Of a stretch of DNA of 8,210 nucleotides, positions 1 through 7,000 are shown one piece after another (positions within the stretch are counted from its first letter, which is position 1; every line of letters begins with the position of its first letter). The notes beneath the pieces were generated by a model, which saw only the letters and a program-made list of their open reading frames with translations, made no database searches and had not been told where the DNA came from. The stretch comes from Firmicutes bacterium UBA3906 (GTDB lineage: Bacteria > Bacillota > Clostridia > Caldicoprobacterales > DTU083), in the NCBI GenBank assembly GCA_002391555.1, contig DGFG01000090.1, positions 1-8,210 on the forward strand, given 5' to 3'. The position numbers and the translations under genes were made by a program.

Positions 1-167
1 GCTGCAGTAGTCAAGCCCTTTATAGAACCCTTTGTCCTTAAAATCGTACCTGCACCTAAAAAACCTATGCCACTTATGACCTGGGCACCTAGTCTACCAT
101 AATCGGACTTTAAAACTGCTGCTAGCTCTGGCTTTTCTGCAACCTGTGCTATTTTATCATCTACCAT
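1..167 (-). pseudogene. MgtC/SapB-family membrane protein, N-terminally truncated remnant (runs off left edge)
   Basis: Reading the minus strand from an ATG at 167 gives 55 codons that run off the left edge. They contain the family core: DYGRLGAQVISGIGFLGAG, then TIL and GLTTAA. MgtC/SapB proteins are inner-membrane proteins linked to magnesium limitation and virulence in some bacteria. In complete members this core is preceded by about 60-90 residues with two or more membrane segments and a GLRTH-type motif. Here an in-frame TAA lies five codons upstream of the ATG, and no ribosome binding site precedes it. The same frame further upstream (to about 233) reads like a decayed N-terminus, with three stops between short stretches resembling the expected IL/VTMAV segment. 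A damaged gene is therefore the best reading; a shortened but functional protein is less likely. The family call is firm and the pseudogene status moderate. The C-terminal half lies outside the window. Confidence 0.65.
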
Positions 168-318
168 TTTCGATTGTAGTTATGTATTTCATACAGCCAT
201 GGTCACAGGAGCTTATAAAATCCATACAGGACCTTTTATATAGGGTAACTTTATTAATTTTAGACCTAAATTTGTAGTTCCTGTTTTAAGAAGTCATTTT
301 AAGCTGATTTAAGCATAA

Positions 319-353
319 AAAAGGACTAGCGAAGGCAAGTCGCTAATCCTTTT
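319..353. terminator. Strong imperfect inverted repeat, possible bidirectional terminator
   Basis: Positions 319-332 pair with 340-353 in a 14-position stem with a single C/A mismatch (326/346) and a 7-base loop. The inner part is TAGCGA/TCGCTA and the outer part AAAAGGA/TCCTTTT. On the plus strand the run after the stem is only four T; on the minus strand it is six T (317-322). No intact gene ends immediately upstream on either strand, so the transcript it would terminate is unclear. It may be a leftover of rearrangement next to the damaged mgtC gene. Confidence 0.5.
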
Positions 354-464
354 AAAAATATTTAGGAGGTGAAGTGACTATCAAAACTACTAATATTATA
401 TTAGCATAAATAATTTAAATATATATGAATGAACTGTAAACAATCTAGAACTAACATAAATATG

Positions 465-473
465 TGTTATAAT
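465..473 (+). promoter_or_regulatory. Extended -10 promoter of the LysR-type regulator gene
   Basis: TG at 465-466, one base, then a perfect TATAAT at 468-473 form an extended -10 element. No good -35 is visible (446-451 is weak), which is tolerated with an extended -10. Transcription would begin near 480, leaving a leader of about 24 bases before the ATG at 504. This position excludes the upstream in-frame ATG at 429 as the start. Confidence 0.6.
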
Positions 474-503
474 AAGGTAGCAATTAATTCAAGAGGGGAA
501 ACT

Positions 504-1436
504 ATGAATCTATTACATTTCAAGTATGCCGTTGAGGTAGAAAAAACAAAATCCATAACAAAGGCTGCTGAAAACCTATTCATGGGACAACCAAACCTTA
601 GCAGGGCTATTAGGGACCTAGAGGAAAATCTAGGTATTAGGATCTTTAAGCGGACCTCCCAGGGGGTAATCCCAACAGAAAAGGGTACAGAGTTTTTATC
701 ATATGCAAAAAACATCCTGTCTCAAATAGAGCAGATGGAAAACCTCTATAGCCAGGAAAAGCAGGATATACAAACATTTAGTATAGGGGTACCCAGGGCA
801 GCCTATATAGCAGATGCCCTAGTTGCCCTAGTGTCAAAACTAGATGATAAAAAGGCAGTTGAGTTTAAATATAATGAAACAAACAACCTATCAGCCATAG
901 ATAATGTATTAAATGATGGTTACAATATGGCAATAATCCGTTGCCAGGCCCAGCAGGAAAAGTATTTTGTAAATATGCTAAAGGAAAAAAACCTATCCTC
1001 AAGGCCCATATGGGAGTTTGAATACTTGCTACTTATGTCAAGGCTAAACCCCCTTTGCCGCCTAGATGAAGTAAGCTATGAGGACCTGAGCCAATATATT
1101 GAGCTAGCCTATGATGACTATTATGTCCCTTCCTTAAGTCCTGCTGAGATAAAGGAACAGGAGTTACCAGACCTTATCGACAAAAGGGTCTTTGTCTATG
1201 AGCGGGCTAGCATGTTAGAACTTTTATCTAAAATAGCTACTAGCTACACCTTTGCATCTCCAGTGTCTGATAGCCTGTTAGACCGCTACCGACTAGTCCA
1301 AGTTCCCTTTAGCGGAAACCGCAGGACCTATAAGGACATCCTTATTTATAGAAGTAATTATGACCTAAGTGAGCTTGACAAGGCCTTTTTAAAGGAGCTT
1401 TCCCTGTCGATAAGGGCTGTAGAAGTGGCTTTATAG
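504..1436 (+). CDS. LysR-family transcriptional regulator
   Basis: A 310-residue DNA-binding regulator of the LysR family, whose usual length is about 290-320. The N-terminal winged helix-turn-helix is clear: FKYAVEVEKTKSITKAAENL, then QPNLSRAIRDLEENLGIRIF and PTEKGTEFL within residues 1-67. A linker helix follows (about 68-90), then a two-lobed effector-binding domain to the end. The ATG at 504 is chosen over the in-frame ATG at 429. It has a GAGGGG ribosome binding site 5-10 bases upstream, it starts at the conserved family N-terminus (MNLLHFKYAVEVE), and the promoter lies between the two ATGs. The gene is divergent from the mgtC remnant and upstream, same strand, of the adhE operon, so either could be a target. 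LysR proteins typically need a small-molecule co-inducer; which one cannot be told from the sequence. Confidence 0.9.
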   Translation: MNLLHFKYAVEVEKTKSITKAAENLFMGQPNLSRAIRDLEENLGIRIFKRTSQGVIPTEKGTEFLSYAKNILSQIEQMENLYSQEKQDIQTFSIGVPRAAYIADALVALVSKLDDKKAVEFKYNETNNLSAIDNVLNDGYNMAIIRCQAQQEKYFVNMLKEKNLSSRPIWEFEYLLLMSRLNPLCRLDEVSYEDLSQYIELAYDDYYVPSLSPAEIKEQELPDLIDKRVFVYERASMLELLSKIATSYTFASPVSDSLLDRYRLVQVPFSGNRRTYKDILIYRSNYDLSELDKAFLKELSLSIRAVEVAL

Positions 1437-1444
1437 AGAAAAAA

Positions 1445-1488
1445 AGGCCTAAATGGCCTACTTTGAAATTATTAGGCTGTCAGTTTTT
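1445..1488 (+). terminator. Weak terminator region after the LysR gene, with two competing hairpins
   Basis: Nine bases after the LysR stop codon, AGGCC (1445-1449) pairs with GGCCT (1455-1459) around a 5-base loop. A second, mutually exclusive hairpin pairs GCCTA (1456-1460) with TAGGC (1473-1477) and is followed four to six bases later by T5 (1484-1488). On the minus strand the first hairpin is followed by seven T (1439-1445). Both stems are short, so some readthrough from the regulator into the adhE operon is possible. Confidence 0.45.
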
Positions 1489-1564
1489 ATCTACTTTTTA
1501 CAAATAAATATATAGATTTTTGTAAGGCATATGAGTATACATATATCCATATGCTTTTTTTATA

Positions 1565-1594
1565 TTGCACATCTAGATTAAAGTATGTTAAAAT
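1565..1594 (+). promoter_or_regulatory. Promoter of the adhE operon
   Basis: TTGCAC (1565-1570) matches the -35 consensus at four of six positions. After an 18-base spacer comes TAAAAT (1589-1594), five of six against TATAAT, preceded by an extended -10 TG at 1586-1587. The predicted start is near 1601, giving a leader of about 65 bases. The coding sequence is preceded by AAGGAGG at 1651-1657, eight bases before the ATG. The -10 element lies inside the Rex operator candidate. A second AT-rich -10 candidate, GATAAT at 1613-1618, is possible but lacks the combined elements. Confidence 0.6.
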
Positions 1595-1602
1595 TTTATC
1601 AA
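1585..1602. promoter_or_regulatory. Rex (NADH-sensing repressor) operator upstream of adhE
   Basis: ATGTTAA-AATT-TTATCAA matches the Rex palindrome TTGTTAA-N4-TTAACAA at 12 of its 14 defined positions, with the correct 7-4-7 spacing. Rex represses fermentation genes, adhE among its commonest targets, in Clostridia and other Firmicutes, and leaves DNA when NADH is high relative to NAD+. The site covers the -10 of the predicted adhE promoter, a position expected for direct repression. The rex gene itself is not in the window. Confidence 0.75.
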
Positions 1603-1665
1603 AGTTAATTAAGGATAATATTAGTCCTTTAATATATATAGCTGAAAAAAAAGGAGGAATATCTG

Positions 1666-4275
1666 ATGAAACAGACACAAGACAGAGTATTTGTAGATAG
1701 CGTAGAAAAATTAGAACTAGCACTAGCCAGAGTAAAAGAAGCACAAAGGAAGTTCGCCGACTACAGCCAGGAAGAGGTCGATAGGATTTTCCTAGCTGCT
1801 GCTAGCGCTGCTAACAAGGCACGAATCCCCCTTGCCAAGCAGGCTGTTGCTGAGACTGGCATGGGCATTGTAGAGGACAAGGTTATTAAAAACCATTATG
1901 CGGCCGAGTATATTTACAATGCCTACAAGGATGTCAAGACCTGCGGAGTCCTAGAGGAAGACAAGGCCTTTGGTATCAAAAAAATAGCAGAGCCTGTGGG
2001 CGTTATCGCAGCTGTTATCCCGACAACCAATCCCACCTCTACTGCCATATTCAAGACCCTTATAGCCTTGAAAACCAGAAATGGTATAGTAATCTCCCCC
2101 CATCCAAGGGCAAAGAACTGCACAATAGAGGCAGCCAAGATAGTCCTTGAGGCTGCAGTCAAGGCAGGTGCACCAGAGGGCATTATCGACTGGATAGATG
2201 TACCCTCCCTGGATATGACCAACCTTGTTATGAAGGAGTCTGACCTGATCCTAGCAACTGGCGGACCTGGAATGGTTACAGCTGCATATTCATCTGGCAA
2301 ACCCGCAGTTGGCGTTGGCCCTGGCAATACTCCAGCCATTTTTGATGAGTCTGCTGACATACTACTAGCAGTCAACTCTGTTATCCATTCAAAGACCTTT
2401 GATAATGGTATGATCTGTGCATCAGAGCAGTCTGTTATAGTAGATAAAAAGATTTACAAGCAGGTCAAGGATGAATTTAAGAAGAGAAATTGCTATTTCC
2501 TTAACAAAGAAGAACTAGACAAGGTCAGAAGCACTATCATTATAAACGGTGCCCTGAATGCAAAGATTGTTGGCCAAACAGCCCACAGGATTGCAGAGCT
2601 TGCAAAGGTCAAGGTTCCTGAGGATACCAAGATTTTGATAGGTGAAGTTGAAAAGGTAGATATGAGCGAGGAGTTTGCCCACGAAAAGCTATCTCCAGTC
2701 CTAGCCATGTACAAGGCAGAAAATTTTGATGACGCCCTTAACAAGGCAGAAAGGCTAATTGAAGACGGCGGTCTTGGTCATACTGCATCAGTTTATCTAG
2801 ATACTACAAGTGCCAAGGAAAAGCTAGATCTTTTTAGTGCCAGGATGAAGGCCTGCCGCATACTAGTTAACACCCCCTCCTCCTTTGGTGGTATAGGTGA
2901 CCTATATAACTTCAAGCTTGCCCCCTCCCTTACACTAGGTTGCGGGTCCTGGGGTGGCAACTCAGTATCTGATAATGTTGGCGTAAAGCACCTTTTAAAT
3001 ATAAAAACTGTCGCCGAGAGGAGAGAAAATATGCTTTGGTTTAGAGCACCTGAAAAGATCTATATAAAGAGGGGCTGCCTACCGGTGGCACTAGACGAGC
3101 TTAAAAATGTCCTAGGTAAAAAGCGTGCCTTTATTGTAACTGATGACTTTCTATATAAAAATGGCTATACAAAGCCAATCACTGACAAGCTAGATGAAAT
3201 GGGTATAGTCCACACGACCTTCTTTAAAGTTGCTCCCGACCCATCCCTAGAATGCGCCAAGGAAGGGGCAGCTGCCATGAGGGCCTTTGAGCCTGACTGC
3301 ATAATCGCCGTAGGTGGTGGTTCTCCCATGGACGCAGCAAAAATTATGTGGCTAATGTATGAGCACCCAGAGGCAGACTTTATGGACATGGCAATGAGGT
3401 TCGTAGACATTAGAAAACGTGTATATACCTTCCCCAAGATGGGCCAAAAGGCTTACTTTATAGCTATCCCCACCACCTCGGGTACAGGTAGTGAGGTTAC
3501 CCCCTTTGCAGTTATAACCGACGAGGAAACCGGTGTTAAGTACCCCCTAGCAGACTATGAGCTCCTACCCAACATGGCTATAGTAGATGCAGACCTAGCT
3601 ATGCACCAGCCCAAGGGCCTAACTAGTGCCTCAGGTATTGATGTTCTGACCCATGCCCTAGAAGCCTATGCTTCCATGCTAGCTACTGACTACACTGACT
3701 CTTTAGCCCTTAAGGCTATAAAGATGGTATTTGAAAACCTACCCTCTGCCTATGAAAATGGAGCCAATGATCCGGTAGCCAGAGAAAATATGGCCAATGC
3801 ATCCACTATGGCAGGTATGGCTTTTGCCAACGCCTTCCTAGGAGTATGCCACTCCATGGCCCACAAGCTAGGTGCCTTCTATGACCTACCCCACGGCCTA
3901 GCCAATGCCCTAATGATAAATGAGGTCATCCGCTTTAACGCCTCAGAAGCTCCAACAAAGATGGGTACCTTCCCCCAGTATGACCACCCCCATACCCTAG
4001 CTAGATATGCTGAGGTTGCAGACTATATTGGCATTAGTGGCAAGACTGATGAGGAAAAGCTAGAAGGGCTAATTGCCAAGATAGAGGACCTAAAGGCCAA
4101 GGTTGGAATGAAAAAATCAATAAAAGAGTATGGAGTAGACGAAAAAGAATTCTTAGACCGCTTAGATGATATGGTTGAGCAGGCCTTTGATGACCAGTGC
4201 ACAGGTGCTAACCCCAGATATCCTCTAATGAGCGAAATCAAGGATATGTACCTTAGAGCCTACTACGGAAAATAA
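1666..4275 (+). CDS. adhE: Bifunctional acetaldehyde-CoA/alcohol dehydrogenase AdhE
   Basis: This cytosolic enzyme converts acetyl-CoA to acetaldehyde and then ethanol, consuming two NADH; family members often form spirosome filaments. At 869 residues it is full length. The N-terminal CoA-acylating aldehyde dehydrogenase domain (about 1-440) shows GGPGMV (199-204), VGPGNTP (217-223) and the catalytic cysteine in DNGMICASEQ (Cys251). A linker (about 445-465) leads to the iron-dependent alcohol dehydrogenase domain. That domain has the nucleotide-binding GGGSPMDAAK (from 550) and PTTSGTGSEVTPFA. All four metal ligands appear in place: Asp659, His663, His729 and His743, with the 4-residue and 14-residue spacings of the E. 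coli enzyme. No frameshift or lost catalytic residue is seen. The start has a strong AAGGAGG. It is the first gene of the operon and probably Rex-controlled. The end of adhE is 15 bases from the next start, so co-transcription is likely. Confidence 0.97.
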   Translation: MKQTQDRVFVDSVEKLELALARVKEAQRKFADYSQEEVDRIFLAAASAANKARIPLAKQAVAETGMGIVEDKVIKNHYAAEYIYNAYKDVKTCGVLEEDKAFGIKKIAEPVGVIAAVIPTTNPTSTAIFKTLIALKTRNGIVISPHPRAKNCTIEAAKIVLEAAVKAGAPEGIIDWIDVPSLDMTNLVMKESDLILATGGPGMVTAAYSSGKPAVGVGPGNTPAIFDESADILLAVNSVIHSKTFDNGMICASEQSVIVDKKIYKQVKDEFKKRNCYFLNKEELDKVRSTIIINGALNAKIVGQTAHRIAELAKVKVPEDTKILIGEVEKVDMSEEFAHEKLSPVLAMYKAENFDDALNKAERLIEDGGLGHTASVYLDTTSAKEKLDLFSARMKACRILVNTPSSFGGIGDLYNFKLAPSLTLGCGSWGGNSVSDNVGVKHLLNIKTVAERRENMLWFRAPEKIYIKRGCLPVALDELKNVLGKKRAFIVTDDFLYKNGYTKPITDKLDEMGIVHTTFFKVAPDPSLECAKEGAAAMRAFEPDCIIAVGGGSPMDAAKIMWLMYEHPEADFMDMAMRFVDIRKRVYTFPKMGQKAYFIAIPTTSGTGSEVTPFAVITDEETGVKYPLADYELLPNMAIVDADLAMHQPKGLTSASGIDVLTHALEAYASMLATDYTDSLALKAIKMVFENLPSAYENGANDPVARENMANASTMAGMAFANAFLGVCHSMAHKLGAFYDLPHGLANALMINEVIRFNASEAPTKMGTFPQYDHPHTLARYAEVADYIGISGKTDEEKLEGLIAKIEDLKAKVGMKKSIKEYGVDEKEFLDRLDDMVEQAFDDQCTGANPRYPLMSEIKDMYLRAYYGK

Positions 4276-4290
4276 TAGGAGGGATCAATA

Positions 4291-5040
4291 ATGAAACTTG
4301 ACAAGGTTATAGCAGTTCGTACAGCAAAAACCATTTACCGAGATGGTGACCTGGTAATCAAATTGTTCGATGAGGTTTATCCAAAGTCCGATATCCTAAA
4401 TGAGGCCTTAAACCAGGCCAGGATAGAGGAAACCAGCCTCAATATACCCGAGGTGGTTGAGGTAACAAAGATCAATGGGAAATGGGCAATAGTTAGCAAG
4501 TTTATCGAGGGCAAGACCCTAGAGCGGCTTATGAAGGAAAATCCCGACAGGTACGAGGAATACCTAAACCTATTTGTTGATATACAGATTTCTGTATTCA
4601 GCCAAAAGGCCCCCCTCTTAAACAAGCTAAAGGATAAAATGTACAGAAAGATCTCACAGACCAATCTTGATGCCACCACCAGGTATGATCTTCATACCCG
4701 ACTAGAGGGCCTGCCAAGGCACAACAAGGTGTGCCACGGGGACTTTCATCCTAGCAACATAATAATATCAAAGGACGATGTCCCCTATATCCTAGACTGG
4801 TCCCACGTAACCCAGGGCAATGCATCTGCTGACGCAGCCCAGACCTACCTGTCCTTTTGGCTAGACGAAGAAATTCAGATGGCCAAGGACTACCTGAAAC
4901 TCTTTTGCCAAAAAACCGATACAGCAAGGCAGTATGTGCAAAAATGGATTCCCCTAGTGGCTGCCTGCCAATCTGTAAAGGGCAAGCCTGAGGAAAGAGA
5001 GCTGCTTCTTCGCTGGGTAGATGTTGTTGACTTTGAGTAA
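4291..5040 (+). CDS. APH/choline-kinase-fold phosphotransferase, substrate unknown
   Basis: A 249-residue soluble protein of the aminoglycoside phosphotransferase/choline kinase superfamily. The kinase motifs are visible. Lys24 in LVIKLFDE is the likely ATP-phosphate lysine, and IVSKFIEGKTL (about 68-78) is the lobe hinge. The catalytic loop is CHGDFHPSN (His149, Asp151, Asn156), and Asp169 in ILDWS takes the place of the metal-binding aspartate. The protein is slightly short for the fold and lacks membrane segments. The start has AGGAGGG at 4277-4283, seven bases upstream. It sits 15 bases after adhE and 21 bases before the ferredoxin gene, inside an operon with a PP2C-type phosphatase. A role as a kinase acting on a protein or metabolite of this sensing system is an inference. 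Antibiotic resistance is unlikely from the context. The fold is well supported; the substrate is unknown. Confidence 0.85.
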   Translation: MKLDKVIAVRTAKTIYRDGDLVIKLFDEVYPKSDILNEALNQARIEETSLNIPEVVEVTKINGKWAIVSKFIEGKTLERLMKENPDRYEEYLNLFVDIQISVFSQKAPLLNKLKDKMYRKISQTNLDATTRYDLHTRLEGLPRHNKVCHGDFHPSNIIISKDDVPYILDWSHVTQGNASADAAQTYLSFWLDEEIQMAKDYLKLFCQKTDTARQYVQKWIPLVAACQSVKGKPEERELLLRWVDVVDFE

Positions 5041-5061
5041 AAAAAGGAGGCCAGGTCCAAG

Positions 5062-5301
5062 ATGAAAATTACTGTTTGTATAGGGAGTTCATGCCACTTA
5101 AAGGGATCAAGACAGATTGTAGAAAAACTCCAGGAGCTTATAGCAGACAAGAACCTCCAGGATAAGGTTGACCTAGGCGGCACCTTTTGTATGGGTGACT
5201 GCACAAATGGAGTAAATGTTAAAATAGGCGAAAGTAAATTCTCTCTTTCACCTAAAGACACAGAAGCATTTTTTGAAAATGAGGTACTAAACCAGCTTTA
5301 A
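5062..5301 (+). CDS. Small NuoE-like [2Fe-2S] ferredoxin
   Basis: A 79-residue thioredoxin-fold ferredoxin resembling the C-terminal domain of NuoE/HydC-type subunits. The four ligands are Cys6 and Cys11 (C-x4-C) and Cys43 and Cys47 (C-x3-C, in GTFCMGDCTNG), the standard pattern for a [2Fe-2S] cluster. Stand-alone proteins of this type are found next to group C and multimeric [FeFe]-hydrogenases and are thought to hand electrons to or from them. It lies 25 bases before the hydrogenase-PAS gene, so that protein is its probable partner. The start follows AAGGAGG at 5044-5050, with a slightly long 11-base spacer. It is too small to carry a flavin or NAD site, so it is an electron carrier and not itself a dehydrogenase. 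Confidence 0.9.
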   Translation: MKITVCIGSSCHLKGSRQIVEKLQELIADKNLQDKVDLGGTFCMGDCTNGVNVKIGESKFSLSPKDTEAFFENEVLNQL

Positions 5302-5313
5302 AACTAATAGAAA

Positions 5314-5329
5314 AGGTGACCTAAATTTG
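5314..5329 (+). promoter_or_regulatory. Ribosome binding site deciding a TTG start for the hydrogenase-PAS gene
   Basis: AGGTGA at 5314-5319 lies seven bases before TTG at 5327-5329. No ATG or GTG nearby gives a protein that keeps the first ferredoxin cysteine (codon 12). The TTG therefore seems to be the real start, and it may lower expression relative to neighbours with ATG. Confidence 0.6.
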
Positions 5330-7000
5330 GCGGACTATTTACAGCTAAAAAAATCAAACTGCAAGAATTGCTACAAATGCATAAGGCACTGCCCGGTAAA
5401 GTCCATCCGCTTTTCCGGCAACCAAGCCCATATAGTTAGCGATGAATGTATCCTTTGTGGCCAATGCTTTGTCGTATGCCCCCAGGATGCAAAGCAAATC
5501 GCTGATGATACAGAAAAGGCCAAGGTCCTAATAGACAGCGGCCAAAAGGTTATCGCAAGCATAGCCCCCTCCTTTATCGCTAACTATGATGGTATTGGTA
5601 TTAGAGCTATGGAAAAGGCCCTTAAAGAGCTAGGCTTTTACGGTGTTGAGGAAACAGCCATTGGAGCTGCTATGGTTAAAAGGGAGTATGAAAAACTAAT
5701 CAAAGACAACAGGCAGGGTCTCTTAATCTCCTCCTGCTGCCAGACAGTTAATATATTAATAGAAAAACATTTCCCTGAGGCCCTTCCCTACCTTGCCCAG
5801 GTTGTAACCCCTATGCAGGCCCATTGTATGGATATAAAGCAAAGGTATCCCGAAGCAAAGACTGTATTTATCGGGCCCTGTCTATCTAAAAAGGATGAGG
5901 CCTCACGCTTTCCCGATATAGTGGATTGTGTCCTGACCTTTGAAGACCTGTCTAACTGGTTAAATGAAAAAAATATCGTCTTAGAACCTGTCAAGGATAA
6001 AGGTCAAAAGGGTAAGTCTAGGCTCTTTCCCACAGCCGGAGGCATCCTTGAAACCATGGACCAAGAAAAAGACCACACCTATATAGCTATTGATGGGATA
6101 AACGATTGCATTGCAGCCCTAAACGATATAATAAAGGGTGGGCTAACCGGCTGCTTTATTGAAATGTCCGCCTGTTCTGGCTCCTGTATTGGGGGCCCAG
6201 TCATGGAAAAGTATCACCACTCCCCCTTAAGAGACTACCAAATCATAAAAGAGTACGCTGGCAAGGATGAGTTTACAAGGCAAAGCCTACCTCGGGCAAT
6301 GATGTCCAAGGGCCACAGCTTTCAAGGAACTGGCAAGCAAATACCAGGCAGGGCCGACCTTGAGGCAATCCTTAGAAAGATGGGCAAGAAAAAGCCCGAA
6401 GACGAGCTAAACTGTGGGTCCTGTGGCTATGATACCTGCCGGGACAAGGCTGTAGCTGTCTACCAGGGCAAGGCAGATCTGACCATGTGCCTGCCCTACC
6501 TAAAGGATAGGGCCGAATCCTTTTCAGATAATATAATTAAAAATACGCCAAATGGCATAGTAGTCCTAAACGAGGCCCTAGAGGTCCAGCAGATAAACGA
6601 TTCTGCCCTAAGGCTTATGAATATTCGAAAATCCTCTGATATACTAGGTGAGCATGTAATAAGTATTCTTGACCCTGATGATTTTCTAAGGGTCCTTGAA
6701 ACCGGTAAAAATATCAGCGAGCAGATGGTATACCTAGCCGAATATGGCAGGTATGTTGGTCAAACCATTATTTATGATGTAAAATACCATATTTTGATTT
6801 GCATTATGCGAGACATTACCGAAGAGGTTAATGAAAGGGAAAAGAAAAAGAAGGTTAGCCGCAAGACTATCGAAACCACAGACAGGGTTGTAGAAAAGCA
6901 GATGCGAGTGGTCCAAGATATAGCCTTTTTACTTGGGGAGACAGCTGCAGAAACCAAGATAGCCCTAACCAAGCTAAAGGAGTCACTAGAGGATGAATAA
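5327..7000 (+). CDS. Putative H2-sensing [FeFe]-hydrogenase with PAS domain (HydS-like, group C)
   Basis: A 557-residue soluble iron-sulfur protein. Domains in order: two [4Fe-4S] ferredoxin motifs (Cys12/15/18/22 and Cys41/44/47/51); the H-cluster domain (about 70-300); an RnfB/Acs-type Fe-S motif with Cys363, Cys366, Cys371 and Cys388; a PAS domain (about 400-500); and a C-terminal helical segment with the GETAAETK signature. H-cluster ligands are kept: Cys138 in SSCCQ, Cys185 in GPCLSKKDE, and Cys283/Cys287 in EMSACSGSCIGG. The usual TSCCPxW and MPC motifs are altered. This architecture matches group C [FeFe]-hydrogenases, proposed to sense H2 or redox state and pass the signal through PAS; the HfsB protein of Thermoanaerobacterium is a similar case in my recollection. 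Neighbours are the [2Fe-2S] carrier upstream and a PP2C phosphatase that overlaps by 8 bases, fitting the phosphatase-linked subgroup. Some catalytic H2 turnover cannot be excluded. Confidence 0.92.
   Translation: MADYLQLKKSNCKNCYKCIRHCPVKSIRFSGNQAHIVSDECILCGQCFVVCPQDAKQIADDTEKAKVLIDSGQKVIASIAPSFIANYDGIGIRAMEKALKELGFYGVEETAIGAAMVKREYEKLIKDNRQGLLISSCCQTVNILIEKHFPEALPYLAQVVTPMQAHCMDIKQRYPEAKTVFIGPCLSKKDEASRFPDIVDCVLTFEDLSNWLNEKNIVLEPVKDKGQKGKSRLFPTAGGILETMDQEKDHTYIAIDGINDCIAALNDIIKGGLTGCFIEMSACSGSCIGGPVMEKYHHSPLRDYQIIKEYAGKDEFTRQSLPRAMMSKGHSFQGTGKQIPGRADLEAILRKMGKKKPEDELNCGSCGYDTCRDKAVAVYQGKADLTMCLPYLKDRAESFSDNIIKNTPNGIVVLNEALEVQQINDSALRLMNIRKSSDILGEHVISILDPDDFLRVLETGKNISEQMVYLAEYGRYVGQTIIYDVKYHILICIMRDITEEVNEREKKKKVSRKTIETTDRVVEKQMRVVQDIAFLLGETAAETKIALTKLKESLEDE

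Larger units (their letters stand above)
168..503. other. Intergenic region between the mgtC remnant and the LysR gene
   Basis: This 336-base AT-rich stretch has no convincing protein gene. It holds possible decayed mgtC sequence (about 168-233, minus strand), an inverted repeat at 319-353, an AGGAGG ribosome-binding-site-like sequence at 364-369 followed by only an 11-codon frame (GTG at 374, stop at 407-409), and the extended -10 promoter of the LysR gene at 465-473. No tRNA, known riboswitch fold or long direct repeat was recognised. Confidence 0.6.

Noticed and set aside
319..353. Riboswitch or magnesium-sensing leader for the mgtC gene
   Set aside because: The hairpin lies about 150 bases upstream of the gene fragment on the minus strand, with no further conserved leader structure recognised between them.
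429..503. Upstream ATG at 429 as start of the LysR-family protein (25 extra residues)
   Set aside because: The extra residues do not match the family N-terminus, the stretch overlaps an extended -10 promoter (465-473), and the ATG at 504 has its own ribosome binding site.
1487..1744. Minus-strand open frame of 85 codons across the adhE leader
   Set aside because: It overlaps the adhE start and promoter, is rich in low-complexity hydrophobic residues, and shows no recognisable family.
1923..2375. Minus-strand open frame of 150 codons inside adhE, and similar antisense frames in the other genes (such as 4890-5261 and 7604-8044)
   Set aside because: They are shadows of well-supported plus-strand genes and have no family similarity or operon context.
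4291..5040. Aminoglycoside resistance gene
   Set aside because: The fold is shared with many kinases. The protein is inside a fermentation/redox operon, with no transfer signs and base composition like its neighbours.
5327..7000. Electron-bifurcating or main H2-producing hydrogenase (HydA/CpI type)
   Set aside because: The PAS domain, the altered TSCCPxW and MPC motifs, and the phosphatase partner point to the sensory group; no flavin-binding NuoF-like subunit is seen in the window.
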